Below are positions 9,110-18,469 of a stretch of 64,000 bases of DNA, one piece after another. A program made the translations under genes and the position numbers. The first letter of the stretch is position 1; each line of letters begins with the position of its first letter. The stretch covers positions 5,890,001 through 5,954,000 of the forward strand of contig NZ_CP154261.1 in the NCBI RefSeq assembly GCF_039511225.1. Direction: 5' to 3'. The DNA comes from Sphingobacterium multivorum. Lineage in GTDB: Bacteria > Bacteroidota > Bacteroidia > Sphingobacteriales > Sphingobacteriaceae. Below the pieces are notes generated by a model, which saw only the letters and a program-made list of their open reading frames with translations, made no database searches and had not been told where the DNA came from.

Positions 9110-10195
9110 ATGCAGAGGGAGCTTGAAATATTATATATCGATGACGAAGTAAACAATTTGGTTAGCTTTAAAGCGAACTTTAGATACGATTATGCTATCC
9201 ATACGGCATCCAATACGAGTGAGGCCGAAACGATCCTTCATGCTCATCCTGATATTCGTATTATCTTCTGTGACCAACGTATGCCGGATGAGATGGGCAT
9301 CGATTTTTTGCACCGCATTAAAAAAGATTTTCCAAAACCAATCCGTATTCTTTTAACGGCTTATGCCAATATGGAAACTGTAATCGACGCCGTTAATAAG
9401 GGGCATATTTTTAGGTTTGTCCGAAAACCCTGGATGAATGAAGAGATCGTTTCCGCAATAGAAGAAGCCAATAAGTTTTATGTTGCAAACTCTATGCTAG
9501 AGGTTAAGAATCAAGAGCTACAAAAAGCTTATGATGAATTAGATAAGTTCGCTTATAGCGTTAGCCATGATCTTCGTGATCCATTGACTGGGGTTCTTTC
9601 TGCGGTGAAACTTGGATTAGAGTTTGACAGCATAGATCGTATCCATGAGTTGTTATCACTAATGGATAGTTCCTTGGTCAGCTTAGATGCTTATATTGAC
9701 AGTCTGCGCGACTATTATCTTTTACGCAGAGGGGAACTCATGTTGTCAGCGATAAATTTCGAAGAGCTCTTTGGCAACATACGTCAGTTTTACAGCATGT
9801 ATACGCAAAATAAAGATGTTGCTTTTGAAATTTCAGTGGAACAAAAAGAAATCTTTAGCGGAGACAAAGCGCTTCTAGAACTAATATTGCACAATCTTCT
9901 TTCTAATGCTTTTAAATACCAACGTAAAGGACAGGAAAACCAATACGTCAAACTTTCTGTATCCGTATCAGAACGCAAAGCTAAGATTATGGTGAGTGAC
10001 AACGGAATAGGCATATCTCCAGAGTATGTTGAAGATATCTTTAAATTATTCTTTAGAGCCAGTGATCAAGCGAAGGGCATGGGATTTGGGCTCTATAATG
10101 TTCAGAATGCACTCCTAAAACTACAAGGGAAAATTGAGGTACAATCACAACCAAATCAGGGCACAACCTTTACCGTCGTCATACCGAGCAAATAA
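9110..10195 (+). CDS. Receiver-first histidine kinase (REC-HisKA-HATPase)
   Basis: 361 residues. An N-terminal receiver domain (1-125) has acidic residues DDE at 11-13, phospho-acceptor D55 in FCDQRMPDE, Thr in LLTAY and Lys106 in RKPW. A short coiled linker leads to HisKA with H153 in SVSHDLRDPL, then a HATPase domain with LLSNAFKYQ, DNGIGIS and GMGFGLYN. There is no membrane segment, so it is cytoplasmic. The order is the reverse of a usual hybrid kinase: phosphorylation of the receiver would control the kinase. It lies 81 bp after the 7TMR-DISM kinase and may receive phosphate from it. Confidence 0.88.
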   Translation: MQRELEILYIDDEVNNLVSFKANFRYDYAIHTASNTSEAETILHAHPDIRIIFCDQRMPDEMGIDFLHRIKKDFPKPIRILLTAYANMETVIDAVNKGHIFRFVRKPWMNEEIVSAIEEANKFYVANSMLEVKNQELQKAYDELDKFAYSVSHDLRDPLTGVLSAVKLGLEFDSIDRIHELLSLMDSSLVSLDAYIDSLRDYYLLRRGELMLSAINFEELFGNIRQFYSMYTQNKDVAFEISVEQKEIFSGDKALLELILHNLLSNAFKYQRKGQENQYVKLSVSVSERKAKIMVSDNGIGISPEYVEDIFKLFFRASDQAKGMGFGLYNVQNALLKLQGKIEVQSQPNQGTTFTVVIPSK

Positions 10196-10271
10196 GCACC
10201 TCTCTTTCGGCAACCCTATACGATTGTAGCGAAGAGTATCACTAACAAACAGACATTTTAAATAAAAGTCG

Positions 10272-10303
10272 ACTTTCCTAAAATGATAATCTTTTAGGAA
10301 AGT
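10272..10303. terminator. Hairpin between convergent signalling genes
   Basis: A perfect 12-bp stem, ACTTTCCTAAAA at 10272-10283 paired with 10292-10303, has an 8-nt loop. It overlaps the stop codon of the minus-strand receiver gene. On the minus strand the stem is followed by a moderately T-rich stretch; on the plus strand the tail is weaker. It probably ends the minus-strand transcript and perhaps both. Confidence 0.6.
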
Positions 10304-10758
10304 AGCTTTTGCCGAAGCAGAAACTCCAACTGATCATTTGAAGTCTCAAGTTGAGAATTAGTCTCCACAATCTTTTGACGCTCAGCATAGACATCATAAG
10401 CGCGTTGAATCGTTTGATCGAGCTCTTCTTCACTCCAAGGCTTATTGAGGTAATGAAAGATCTTTCCTTTATTGACCGCATCAACAACAGCCGCCATGTC
10501 TGTATATCCCGTCAAAAGGATACGCATTGGGGCTGCATTGATCTTAATAATCTCTTCCAAAAACTCTACTCCGGTCATTTCCGGCATCCGTTGATCAGTA
10601 ATGATAATATGTATCTGGTTGTTTTTGACAATATCGATCGCATCGGCACCACTAATTGCCGTAAACACTTTATACTTTAGTCGAAATGTCGCTTTAAAAG
10701 AAAACAGATTGTTTTCTTCGTCGTCAACGTACAATATCGAAATCTTCTTGTCTTCCAT
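10294..10758 (-). CDS. Stand-alone response-regulator receiver protein
   Basis: 154 residues: one CheY-like receiver domain followed by a short charged coiled tail and no output domain. Key residues are DDE at 12-14, D55 in IITDQRMPEM, Thr in LLTGY and Lys106 in NKPW. Asp and Lys fall at the same positions as in the receiver of the convergent kinase at 9110-10195, and long stretches are similar (FSFKA/FR, DAVNKGKIF), so the two domains are recent paralogues. It probably shuttles phosphate or competes for the same kinase. Confidence 0.88.
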   Translation of the reverse strand: MEDKKISILYVDDEENNLFSFKATFRLKYKVFTAISGADAIDIVKNNQIHIIITDQRMPEMTGVEFLEEIIKINAAPMRILLTGYTDMAAVVDAVNKGKIFHYLNKPWSEEELDQTIQRAYDVYAERQKIVETNSQLETSNDQLEFLLRQKLLS

Positions 10759-11006
10759 AAGCTTATCGTATGAAATACAAATTTACATAATAAATTCGCT
10801 GAATTAATAACAGATTAAAGAGTTTTATGTTTTCCTAGCAGAAATAATACGTGACAGCTGATAAAAATAATGGATTAGTTGTCCGACAATTTTAGCATTC
10901 GACACTGAAAAACCATTTCAATTTGATACCTGCAAAACGGGAATAATTCAATTTGCATTAAGAACAAAAAAAGCCATCCTACTTACGTAAAACAGCTTTT
11001 TGCAAG

Positions 11007-11079
11007 TGACCCCGCTGAGGCTCGAACTCAGGACCCACAGATTAAGAGTCTGTTGCTCTACCAACTGAGCTACGAAGTC
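11007..11079 (-). tRNA. tRNA-Lys (anticodon CTT)
   Basis: The minus strand folds as a 73-nt cloverleaf. The acceptor GACTTCG pairs with CGGGGTC through two G-T pairs, and the discriminator is A. The anticodon stem ACAGA/TCTGT encloses CTCTTAA, giving anticodon CTT. The T arm is CTGAG-TTCGAGC-CTCAG. The terminal CCA is not encoded. Confidence 0.92.
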
Positions 11080-11214
11080 ATTCGATAAATCAAATGTAAG
11101 ATTCACCAAAGAGAAAGTCAAGTGGAAAAGAATATTTTTTTGACTTTTATGACATTCAAGCGAGATTTTTGGCAGCTACTTTATAAAAAAACAGACTCAA
11201 ATAAGTCATTTAAA

Positions 11215-11976
11215 CTAATTATTTTTTCGCTCTATAATGTCTTGTTTCCTTGCCACAGCAATCTTTCCCATAATCATTGGTTTAACTTCCATTTTTATTG
11301 GTTTATCCAGCGGCATTTTACTCCCCTTTTTGATTGGAATCACAATAGTTTTATAGCCTAACATCTGTGCACGGAGCTCTTGATCTACCCGAAACAGAGC
11401 TTGCGGTACCCAAAGTTGAAAATTTCCATTTTCATCCACTTGCGTACGATAATTTCCTAAGGATACCTCTGTTCCCATCATACTTACATCGCCTCCAGCA
11501 CAAACTACTTTACCTTTTATGCTTACTTTTGTACTATCGGGGCTTCCCTTTAATGTTGAATTATCATTTGTTGATGAGCTAACCTGCCTCTGCTGCTTTA
11601 TCTGATCATTTTCTGTTTTTGTTTGGACAACGACAACTTCTCCAGTCAATTTGTTTTGTGCTTGAGCAGCATGAAAGCTCAAGGATCCAACCAACAAGAG
11701 TCCCGCAGCGATCCCCGGCCATCTTCCTTGCCAAATAGGGTTTTTAGAAAAAGAAAAAGGGATATCCAATTCACGCATCAACTGATCTTCATAAAATCGA
11801 CCACATAGCCCTCTACCGGCTTTTTTTATTTGATCCACAATTTCCTGATCATCCATCTGTGAAAAATCTACAACCATCTTCTCACATTGACCACAAAAAC
11901 GCCCTTGTTCTTGTGGCGTCATCTTATCCCAATCTGCAGAGCAAGAGTCCTTCACTTGTAATATAATCTTTTCCAT
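11215..11976 (-). CDS. Membrane protein with N-terminal Cys cluster and carboxypeptidase-regulatory-like domain
   Basis: 253 residues. The N-terminus (1-70) has Cys residues spaced as CSADW and CGQCEK plus GLCGRFY, a small putative metal-binding or redox module common in Bacteroidota. A single hydrophobic segment (about 82-105, GIAAGLLLVGSLSFHAAQA) follows, so the Cys module is predicted cytoplasmic and the rest periplasmic. Residues about 150-240 look like a carboxypeptidase D regulatory-like beta-sandwich (KGKVVCAGG through GNFQLWVP and GYKTIVIPI). The role is unknown. It stands alone downstream of a 290-bp spacer that contains the next gene's terminator. Confidence 0.7.
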   Translation of the reverse strand: MEKIILQVKDSCSADWDKMTPQEQGRFCGQCEKMVVDFSQMDDQEIVDQIKKAGRGLCGRFYEDQLMRELDIPFSFSKNPIWQGRWPGIAAGLLLVGSLSFHAAQAQNKLTGEVVVVQTKTENDQIKQQRQVSSSTNDNSTLKGSPDSTKVSIKGKVVCAGGDVSMMGTEVSLGNYRTQVDENGNFQLWVPQALFRVDQELRAQMLGYKTIVIPIKKGSKMPLDKPIKMEVKPMIMGKIAVARKQDIIERKNN

Positions 11977-12182
11977 GTTGCCTCCTTTTTATATTTTGAG
12001 AAGGGATGCGGGAAAATCGACAATTGCATAATGAAACAGCAAAAAAATCACTACATACTGATAAACAAGCAATTAATAATACAACTTGAAATTATATGTT
12101 GACTTTTTAGGGAAAGGGTGTCCTGAATGAAGTACATCATGCGCTGAAGGGCGATGTGGCAGAAATCGGAAGATCAGGTTCA

Positions 12183-12220
12183 TAAAAATGCCCCCAGAAA
12201 GTATCTAACTTTCTGGGGGC
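12183..12220 (-). terminator. Strong intrinsic terminator of the first tricorn-like gene
   Basis: The stem GCCCCCAGAAAG pairs perfectly with CTTTCTGGGGGC (12190-12220) around a 7-nt loop. On the minus strand it is followed by ATTTTTAT. It lies about 50 bp after the stop of the minus-strand protease gene. Confidence 0.85.
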
Positions 12221-12272
12221 ACTGCAACTTTGGACAGTTTATTTAAAGTAAGTAATGCTAGCGCTAACTTCT

Positions 12273-15200
12273 TTATTTTATAGTGTCAAGAATTTCTTTT
12301 ATAGCTCTTTCCAACTGCGGATCTTTATTTTCCATCCGATCTTGCACGGTATTTTTTACAAGAATATCTGGGGCAACTCCAGTTTGTTCGAGATCCTGAC
12401 CATCAAGCGTATAACATCCCCAAGACGGAAGTCGATAGTTTGATCCATCGACTAAGCCTTTAGCAGAAGTAAAAATAATCCAGCGATAGGTCTCATTACC
12501 GATGATTTTCCCCAACTTAAGTGCTTTAAAGCCCGCTGCAGTCATTTCAGCATCACTCAGCGATTGCTCATTAATCAATAAAACAATAGGCTTGGCAGAT
12601 GGTGCAAAATTACTTTGTGGCGCACGTTTACCACCTCGGTATTGCCATTGTAAGTAAGGGCGTTGAGACAGGAATCGTAAAACTTCATCGTGTACATTTC
12701 CGCCTGTATTATAACGCAAATCTAAAATAATCCCTTGTTTGTTATTCTCCTGTTCGGCCATGTCGATCAAGAACCGCTGTAACTCAGTATCCGACATATT
12801 TTTCATATGTGAATATGCTATCTTATTGCTACTCAACTGATCAACTCGACTTCGGTTTTCTCTAATCCATTGGTCGTAGAGGAGGTCTCTAAACATGGCG
12901 CTTGATACCGGACGAATGTTTGTCTGAATTTCCTTGCCATTACGATTCAAGGTCAATTGAATTTCTTCTTCCAGTGAAGGCCAAGTAAAATAACTATCGC
13001 GGTCTGCCTGCGTATTCAATTTTGTTCCATTAATCGCTATGAGGATATCACCAGCATGAATATCAGCTTCTTTCTTTGCGGCGGGGCCATTCGGAACAAT
13101 ATAGCTGATCTTGTAAGGATTGCTGGAATCATAGGTCACACCGATTTCATTCGTTACAAAACCAAACGGCTTACGTTCTTCCTGTCCCATTGAACTGAAA
13201 CCCAGATGCGACGAATTGAGCTCGCCCAACATATCATTTAAGAGGATGCGCAAATCTGTCCTATCGTTGATACCTGGAAGATATTTTTCATATTTCTTTT
13301 TTATCGCAACCCAATCCACTCCATGGAAGTTGCTATCGTAGTAATTTTCCTCCAGATTGGCCCATGTTTCATAAAACATTTGATTGAACTCTTTCTCGAG
13401 ATCCCGATTGAATTTAAAACTCATTGTAACCGCATCAAGCTTATTCAAGTCAAGATTGTATTTCTGAATCGTTCCTCGGGTCAATACGAAATATTTTCCC
13501 GCCGACTCTACAAAATGCTCCATGCCTCCGTCAGCGACTTTTTCGGTTTTGGCTGGTGTAAATAACTCATATACGGTACGATATGTACTATATTTCCCTT
13601 CATGATTGGATGAATAGAACAAATAGGATTTATCCCCCTTTTGTATCACCAAAGGATCAGATTGTGTTCCAAATGCAGGACTCACTTGCTCAATTCGATC
13701 ACGCAGTCCTTCTAAATCCAATTGGACCAAACCAGCTTTCTTGGGTTCGGCTACTGGTATTGCGGTTGGCTTGCCCTTATCGGCATCATTTTTCTTTTTA
13801 TCCTTAGCGCCAGCTTCCTTCTTAGCTGTACCAGTTTTATTTACTGTTGTATCTTTCTTTTCGGGTGTTACAAATAATTCATCAAACTTTGCACTACGGT
13901 AAGGTTGGTCAAAGTTGGTCAATGCCATTCGGAAAATGCTGGAGTTTTGCATACCGGTAGGATAAGAAGGCTTAGTCCTATTACTCGCAAAATAAATATA
14001 TTTACCATCAGGAGACCAATATGGTGCTGCTTCTGTAACTCCTGTATTTGTCAAATTAGTCGTTTGCTCATTTTTCAGGTTATACACAAAGATATCCTGT
14101 TCAAAATTGCGCATAGCCGTGAATAAAAGATAGTTTCCATCAGGGGAGAATGAGGGCGAAGAATTTTGAAATGCCCAGATTTCATCTTTAACAACTGTTT
14201 GGCTCTTCAAACTTGTCAAATCCAATATACGTACTTCATCACGACCACTGAGGTACACAGCTTTTGTCCTATCTGCATTGCATGTAATATCACGGTTGTT
14301 ACGCAGATCTTGTGTCAATTGCTTTACCTCACCTTTACCGTCTGCTGTGCGTGAAAACCAGTTTTGATAGCCTTGATACGTTTGGCTATAGAGTAATGTT
14401 TTACTGTCTTTAAGCCATTTAACCTCCATGACACGTTCTCCCTGACCGGGCATCTGACGAACAAACTTTCCTTCTATATCCGAAACGAACAATTCGCCAC
14501 GTGATACAAATGCCATTTTCTTTCCGTCCGGAGAAACGTCGAAATTACTGATGTTACCTGAAATGTTAAACTCTTTCAGCTTTCCTAGCACCTGATTGCG
14601 GTTAAGTGCGATGTTGGGCTGTACGGTTTTCTTTCCATTGACATCATAAATATAAAGCTGATAGCCCTTTTCAAATGCAACTTTAGTACCGTCTGCTGCG
14701 ACAAACGGACGTTTGATTGATTCTTGGAAAGAAGTCAATTGGGTTTTCGACTTTCCCGTTAGTTGATAAAGGTTGTACTCACCATTGTTTTCGTCGGACA
14801 CATAGAATATGTTTCCTTTTTGGTCCACAGTGGGCCAAAAATCCTTACCGATATAATCTGTATACTGTTGAAAAGCCTTTGTTTTGGGATCATAAGACTT
14901 GATATCTGGATTGAAAGCACCTTTATATCGCTTGCGGTTCGCCGCGCTATAGCCTTCCCAGCTGTCATTGAATAACAATTCTCCCGAAGGAGTTGGCACC
15001 ACGTTACTGATATAATTAAAGACATGTGGAAATAACCTTGTCGCCGTACCTCCATCCAAAGCAACTTGATAAGCGCTCATTCTATTGTAACGCGATGATG
15101 TGAAATAAAGCGATTTGCTATCCCAGCTCCAGCTGTCCACTTCGTCCGAAGCATCATGCGATGTCAGCTGCCGTATATCTCCACCCGCCAAGGGCATTAC

Positions 15201-15476
15201 ATAGACATCCATATTACCGTTTTGATTGGCTGAAAAAGCCAACCATTTTCCATCTGGGGAAATTCTTGGATTGATCTCATTTCCTTCCATTCCTGTCAGC
15301 CGTACGGCAACACCACCTTGACTTCCAACTTTCCAAAGGTCACCTTCGTAGCTGAAAACCATTTCCTTTCCATCGGGACTTAAAGTCGGATGGGATAAAA
15401 ACGTGGGTTGTTGGGCAATAACACAGGTTGTTCCAGCATAGGCTAGAACTGTACTTAAAATTAGTTTCTTTATCAT
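12273..15476 (-). CDS. Tricorn-like S41 family protease (paralogue 1)
   Basis: 1067 residues from the ATG at 15476, chosen because it opens with a signal peptide (MIKKLILSTV through CVIAQ); an upstream in-frame ATG at 15542 would add 22 residues. WD40/TolB-like beta-propeller repeats (HPTLSPDGKEM, ISPDGKWLAFS, WSPDGKYIYF) fill about 25-545. A Lys/Glu-rich linker, then a core region with FHGVDW, a PDZ-like domain (GDILIAINGTKL) and a C-terminal S41 domain follow, with candidate nucleophile Ser near 974 in INEQSLSDAEM. Tricorn relatives degrade peptides; this one is probably periplasmic. A second copy lies at 39078-42395. Confidence 0.9.
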   Translation of the reverse strand: MIKKLILSTVLAYAGTTCVIAQQPTFLSHPTLSPDGKEMVFSYEGDLWKVGSQGGVAVRLTGMEGNEINPRISPDGKWLAFSANQNGNMDVYVMPLAGGDIRQLTSHDASDEVDSWSWDSKSLYFTSSRYNRMSAYQVALDGGTATRLFPHVFNYISNVVPTPSGELLFNDSWEGYSAANRKRYKGAFNPDIKSYDPKTKAFQQYTDYIGKDFWPTVDQKGNIFYVSDENNGEYNLYQLTGKSKTQLTSFQESIKRPFVAADGTKVAFEKGYQLYIYDVNGKKTVQPNIALNRNQVLGKLKEFNISGNISNFDVSPDGKKMAFVSRGELFVSDIEGKFVRQMPGQGERVMEVKWLKDSKTLLYSQTYQGYQNWFSRTADGKGEVKQLTQDLRNNRDITCNADRTKAVYLSGRDEVRILDLTSLKSQTVVKDEIWAFQNSSPSFSPDGNYLLFTAMRNFEQDIFVYNLKNEQTTNLTNTGVTEAAPYWSPDGKYIYFASNRTKPSYPTGMQNSSIFRMALTNFDQPYRSAKFDELFVTPEKKDTTVNKTGTAKKEAGAKDKKKNDADKGKPTAIPVAEPKKAGLVQLDLEGLRDRIEQVSPAFGTQSDPLVIQKGDKSYLFYSSNHEGKYSTYRTVYELFTPAKTEKVADGGMEHFVESAGKYFVLTRGTIQKYNLDLNKLDAVTMSFKFNRDLEKEFNQMFYETWANLEENYYDSNFHGVDWVAIKKKYEKYLPGINDRTDLRILLNDMLGELNSSHLGFSSMGQEERKPFGFVTNEIGVTYDSSNPYKISYIVPNGPAAKKEADIHAGDILIAINGTKLNTQADRDSYFTWPSLEEEIQLTLNRNGKEIQTNIRPVSSAMFRDLLYDQWIRENRSRVDQLSSNKIAYSHMKNMSDTELQRFLIDMAEQENNKQGIILDLRYNTGGNVHDEVLRFLSQRPYLQWQYRGGKRAPQSNFAPSAKPIVLLINEQSLSDAEMTAAGFKALKLGKIIGNETYRWIIFTSAKGLVDGSNYRLPSWGCYTLDGQDLEQTGVAPDILVKNTVQDRMENKDPQLERAIKEILDTIK

Positions 15477-15509
15477 GTTATCTAGGAGGCTAATAATTGT
15501 TTGCCAATA

Positions 15510-15517
15510 CAAAGGTA
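15510..15517 (-). promoter_or_regulatory. -7 promoter box of the first tricorn-like gene
   Basis: On the minus strand TACCTTTG matches the Bacteroidota -7 consensus TAnnTTTG. It lies about 34 bp before the chosen ATG at 15476, which supports that start over the upstream one at 15542. A TTTG occurs 14 nt further upstream, closer than usual for a -33 element. Confidence 0.6.
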
Positions 15518-15988
15518 GAATAGGTATTGAACAAACCACCATGAAAAAGTGAAGAATTTTATATTTTTATTCCCTCACTATATCAGCATTTAATTGTTGA
15601 CTTCCTCCCGTTATTTCACTGCTATTATTTTCTAATGAAATGGAAGCCCAAACCTCTTCTATTTTTGACTACCATACCGAATATCTTTTTAAATTAAAGT
15701 ATGCATAAAAATAAACTGAAACAAATGTGTCTATTTTCGGTTCCTATACAAGGAATGATTATGTACAATATATGATATTGAATAAATAGGTTTAGCCGAA
15801 TTCAAAAAGCACATCGTATTATTTTCTTACCAGAAGATTGAGACAGAAGATAATTATCGAAACTAGCGCATATAATTATCATCACGCCGATATGCTATTT
15901 AAATATAGGCATATTTCGTATCCTTATTGCAACCTAAACGTTCAAATATTTTTTGAATCATTATATTTTTTAATGGGATACTTATCCT
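15518..15988. other. Divergent intergenic spacer, no gene seen
   Basis: About 470 bp of AT-rich DNA between the divergent protease and MFS genes. I see no plausible coding frame, tRNA or terminator. A loose AT-rich inverted repeat (ATATGC...GCATAT) occurs near 15890-15912. It holds the two promoters at its ends. Confidence 0.5.
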
Positions 15989-15996
15989 TAACTTTG
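15989..15996 (+). promoter_or_regulatory. -7 promoter box of the MFS gene
   Basis: TAACTTTG matches TAnnTTTG and lies 19 bp before the ATG at 16016, giving a very short leader. The start codon is otherwise unopposed. Confidence 0.6.
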
Positions 15997-16015
15997 CACC
16001 CTCAAATCAGAAACT

Positions 16016-17203
16016 ATGGACGCAACGTTAACTCACTCAGAAGAAGACCTTTATAAGAAAAGAAATCGCATAAGAATTGCGGTATCGCTTTTCTTTTTTT
16101 GCCAAGGGATCGCGTTTGCCTCTTGGGCAAGCCGCATCCCCGTTATTAAAGCTCATCTCAACTTAAGTGAGGGTCAATTGGGGACAATTTTACTAATGCT
16201 TCCAGTCGGACAACTTGCAACGATGGCTCTTTCAGGAAAACTAGTTACAAAATATGGAAGTGCTAGCGTTTTGCGTATCGTCCCCATCGCTTACACCTTG
16301 GTCTTGTGCTCCATCCCCTTTGCGCAGAATGCCTGGCAGTTAGGGGGTATACTATTTCTATTTGGCGTAACAGGCAATATGTGCAATATATCCGTTAATA
16401 CCCAGGGCGTTGCAACGGAGCAGATTTTCAAAAAATCAATAATGACTTCCTTTCATGGGGCCTGGAGTATCGCTGGTTTCACAGGAGCACTAGTAGGCCT
16501 GTTAACGATGAATTTTGGACTGAACACCTTTTACCATTTTTTAATCATATTAGTCATTGTCACAGCGAATACACTAATCAACCAAAAGTATTTGGTTCCT
16601 GGCAAATCTCCTCAAAAGGAAAAGCGCAGTTTTTTCTCTAAACCAGAAGGTGGCTTACTTCAGCTCGGCATCATCGGCTTTTTCAGCATGGCAACTGAGG
16701 GGGCAATGTTCGACTGGAGCGGGGTGTATTTCAAGGAGATCGTTCAGGCGCCAGAGAAATTTGTTGTCGTTGGCTACGCTTCTTTTATGATCATGATGGC
16801 TACGGGGCGTTTTGTTGGTGATGTTGTCATTCGGAAATTGGGCCGAAAAAGAACCCTGCAGTACAGTGGCCTGCTGATGTTCATCGGGATGATGACATCG
16901 GTTATTTTTCCTGAATTTATCATCTGTACCCTAGCTTTCATGTTGGTCGGAATCGGTGTAGCATGCAATGTTCCTTCCATCTACAGTATTGCCGGACAGA
17001 ACAAAAATGTGCCCTCTGGGGTGGCTTTAGCCATGGTTTCAAGCATTAGCTACTTGGGCTTTTTAATGGGACCACCTTTAATTGGGTATATTGCTGAAGC
17101 TTTTAGCCTACGCTATTCCTATGGTGTTTTTGCCTGCTTCGGACTATTGATGTTTATAATGGTTGGACGATTATCTTTATTCAAAGATACAAGCCAAACC
17201 TAA
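16016..17203 (+). CDS. Major facilitator superfamily transporter
   Basis: 395 residues with twelve predicted membrane helices. The N-terminus carries the pattern SLFFFCQGIAFASWASRIPVIKAHL, followed by LSEGQLGTILLMLPVGQL, a form seen in the YbjJ/FucP-like group of MFS proteins. The cytoplasmic loop between helices 8 and 9 has GRFVGDVVIRKLGRKRTL, a clear MFS motif A-like sequence. Substrate is unknown; sugars or drug-like compounds are family possibilities. It ends 30 bp before the convergent PAP2 gene. Confidence 0.88.
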   Translation: MDATLTHSEEDLYKKRNRIRIAVSLFFFCQGIAFASWASRIPVIKAHLNLSEGQLGTILLMLPVGQLATMALSGKLVTKYGSASVLRIVPIAYTLVLCSIPFAQNAWQLGGILFLFGVTGNMCNISVNTQGVATEQIFKKSIMTSFHGAWSIAGFTGALVGLLTMNFGLNTFYHFLIILVIVTANTLINQKYLVPGKSPQKEKRSFFSKPEGGLLQLGIIGFFSMATEGAMFDWSGVYFKEIVQAPEKFVVVGYASFMIMMATGRFVGDVVIRKLGRKRTLQYSGLLMFIGMMTSVIFPEFIICTLAFMLVGIGVACNVPSIYSIAGQNKNVPSGVALAMVSSISYLGFLMGPPLIGYIAEAFSLRYSYGVFACFGLLMFIMVGRLSLFKDTSQT

Positions 17204-17233
17204 TCGAACGATGGAAGTACCTTCTTACTGAAT

Positions 17234-17908
17234 TTAAAGTTTGACCTGAAGAAATCTCGTGCTAAATGACATGCGTTTATTTTTCAAGACATAAGGCATT
17301 GCAAGTAAATAAAAACAAGCCGTACCAGTTCCTAAAATTGATCCAAACCAAACATCTTCTACAAAATGTTGTCCTAAATACACGCGAGAGTAGGCTGTCA
17401 ATGCAGCGAGAACAAATAAAATTAGACCAAAAGCTTTATTTTTTGAGAGAATAGCTAACGTAGCCGCCAGCGCAAAGGCCGAAGTTGTATGTCCGGAAGG
17501 GAAGGAGTTAAAGTGCGCTACACGCAACCAAGAAACAACATGGAATGTAGGATCTCCATGAAATACGGTTGCCGGTCTATCGGCATCGAAAAGGTTTTTC
17601 AGAACACAGCAGATCAGTCCCGAGAAAATATAGGTCCCGAGGATAGCTCGAGCAAAATTCCATTGCTGCGTACAGCAGTAGGCAATAAAAACACCTATAA
17701 CAAAAAGACCGTCTCCAAAATAAGTCTGTATTGTAAAAAGAATATCGGCCCAAAATGCATGATGTGTATTTATAAAATGGAATGCATCTCCTTTCGGAAT
17801 AAATACGACAACAGCTGTCATTAAGACTATCCAAATGCTAAAGCAAGCAAAAAAAGCAGGGTTAGCTGCATATACCTTTCTAAATTGGTATAATAAAAAT
17901 TTTCCCAT
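17234..17908 (-). CDS. PAP2 superfamily membrane phosphatase
   Basis: 224 residues with five or six membrane helices. All three catalytic signatures are present: KNLFDADRP (motif 1, with Lys and Arg-Pro), PSGHTT (motif 2, catalytic His) and SRVYLGQHFVEDVWFGS (motif 3, Arg, His and Asp). Family members remove phosphate from lipids such as phosphatidate, undecaprenyl diphosphate or lipid A. Which lipid is used cannot be decided here. It stands alone and converges on the MFS gene. Confidence 0.9.
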   Translation of the reverse strand: MGKFLLYQFRKVYAANPAFFACFSIWIVLMTAVVVFIPKGDAFHFINTHHAFWADILFTIQTYFGDGLFVIGVFIAYCCTQQWNFARAILGTYIFSGLICCVLKNLFDADRPATVFHGDPTFHVVSWLRVAHFNSFPSGHTTSAFALAATLAILSKNKAFGLILFVLAALTAYSRVYLGQHFVEDVWFGSILGTGTACFYLLAMPYVLKNKRMSFSTRFLQVKL

Positions 17909-18049
17909 TCAATCTATATTACCGGATTACAGGCCAAAAGTAAAATTGCTGTAAATAATTATCCGAAAATAATAATTCCATTAAAAATTTACAATTCTAT
18001 TACCTATTTATTTTGATAAGAAAAGGAAAAGCTTTATTAAATAAACAAA

Positions 18050-18075
18050 AAAAGCGATGGAAATCCATCGCTTTT
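18050..18075 (-). terminator. Terminator of tRNA-Arg
   Basis: AAAAGCGATGGA (18050-18061) pairs with 18064-18075 around a 2-nt loop, immediately downstream of the minus-strand tRNA-Arg, and is followed on that strand by a run of T. Confidence 0.8.
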
Positions 18076-18080
18076 CTCAG

Positions 18081-18152
18081 TAGCCCCGAGCAGAATCGAA
18101 CTGCTATCAAATGTTTAGGAAACATCTATTCTATCCGTTGAACTACGGGGCC
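18081..18152 (-). tRNA. tRNA-Arg (anticodon CCT)
   Basis: A 72-nt cloverleaf on the minus strand. The acceptor GGCCCCG pairs with CGGGGCT (first pair G-T), and the discriminator is A. The anticodon loop TTCCTAA gives CCT. The T arm is AGCAG-TTCGATT-CTGCT. CCA is not encoded. Confidence 0.92.
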
Positions 18153-18385
18153 CTTTCAGAAGCCAAACTTAGGCTTATTTTATATATAAGTCAAGAGCTA
18201 GTCTAAAATCCTGTTATATTTTTTTAAAAAAGAGAGGCAGCCACTATATAGCCCCGTTATGCCAACGCGATTAACATTGACCATAGCCAAAATATATATC
18301 AAAATCGTTTCACGTACGATGGAATAGTCACGATCAACCGCAAATTTAGAACCTGTAAAATAGACTGGATTTAGAAAAGAAAAAA

Positions 18386-18469
18386 TGGTGGAGGGAGAAG
18401 GATTCGAACCTTCGAAGCCGAAGCAACGGATTTACAGTCCGTCCCATTTGACCGCTCTGGAACCCCTCC
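18386..18469 (-). tRNA. tRNA-Tyr (anticodon GTA)
   Basis: A class II tRNA with a long variable arm on the minus strand. The acceptor GGAGGGG pairs with TCCCTCC, with discriminator A. The anticodon loop CTGTAAA gives GTA. Unlike the other two tRNAs, CCA follows the discriminator in the DNA (18386-18388), and then a T-run. Confidence 0.92.

Noticed and set aside
15838..16056. 72-codon frame upstream of the MFS gene
   Set aside because: It overlaps the MFS start and the promoter box, has no recognisable domain, and its composition is that of AT-rich spacer.
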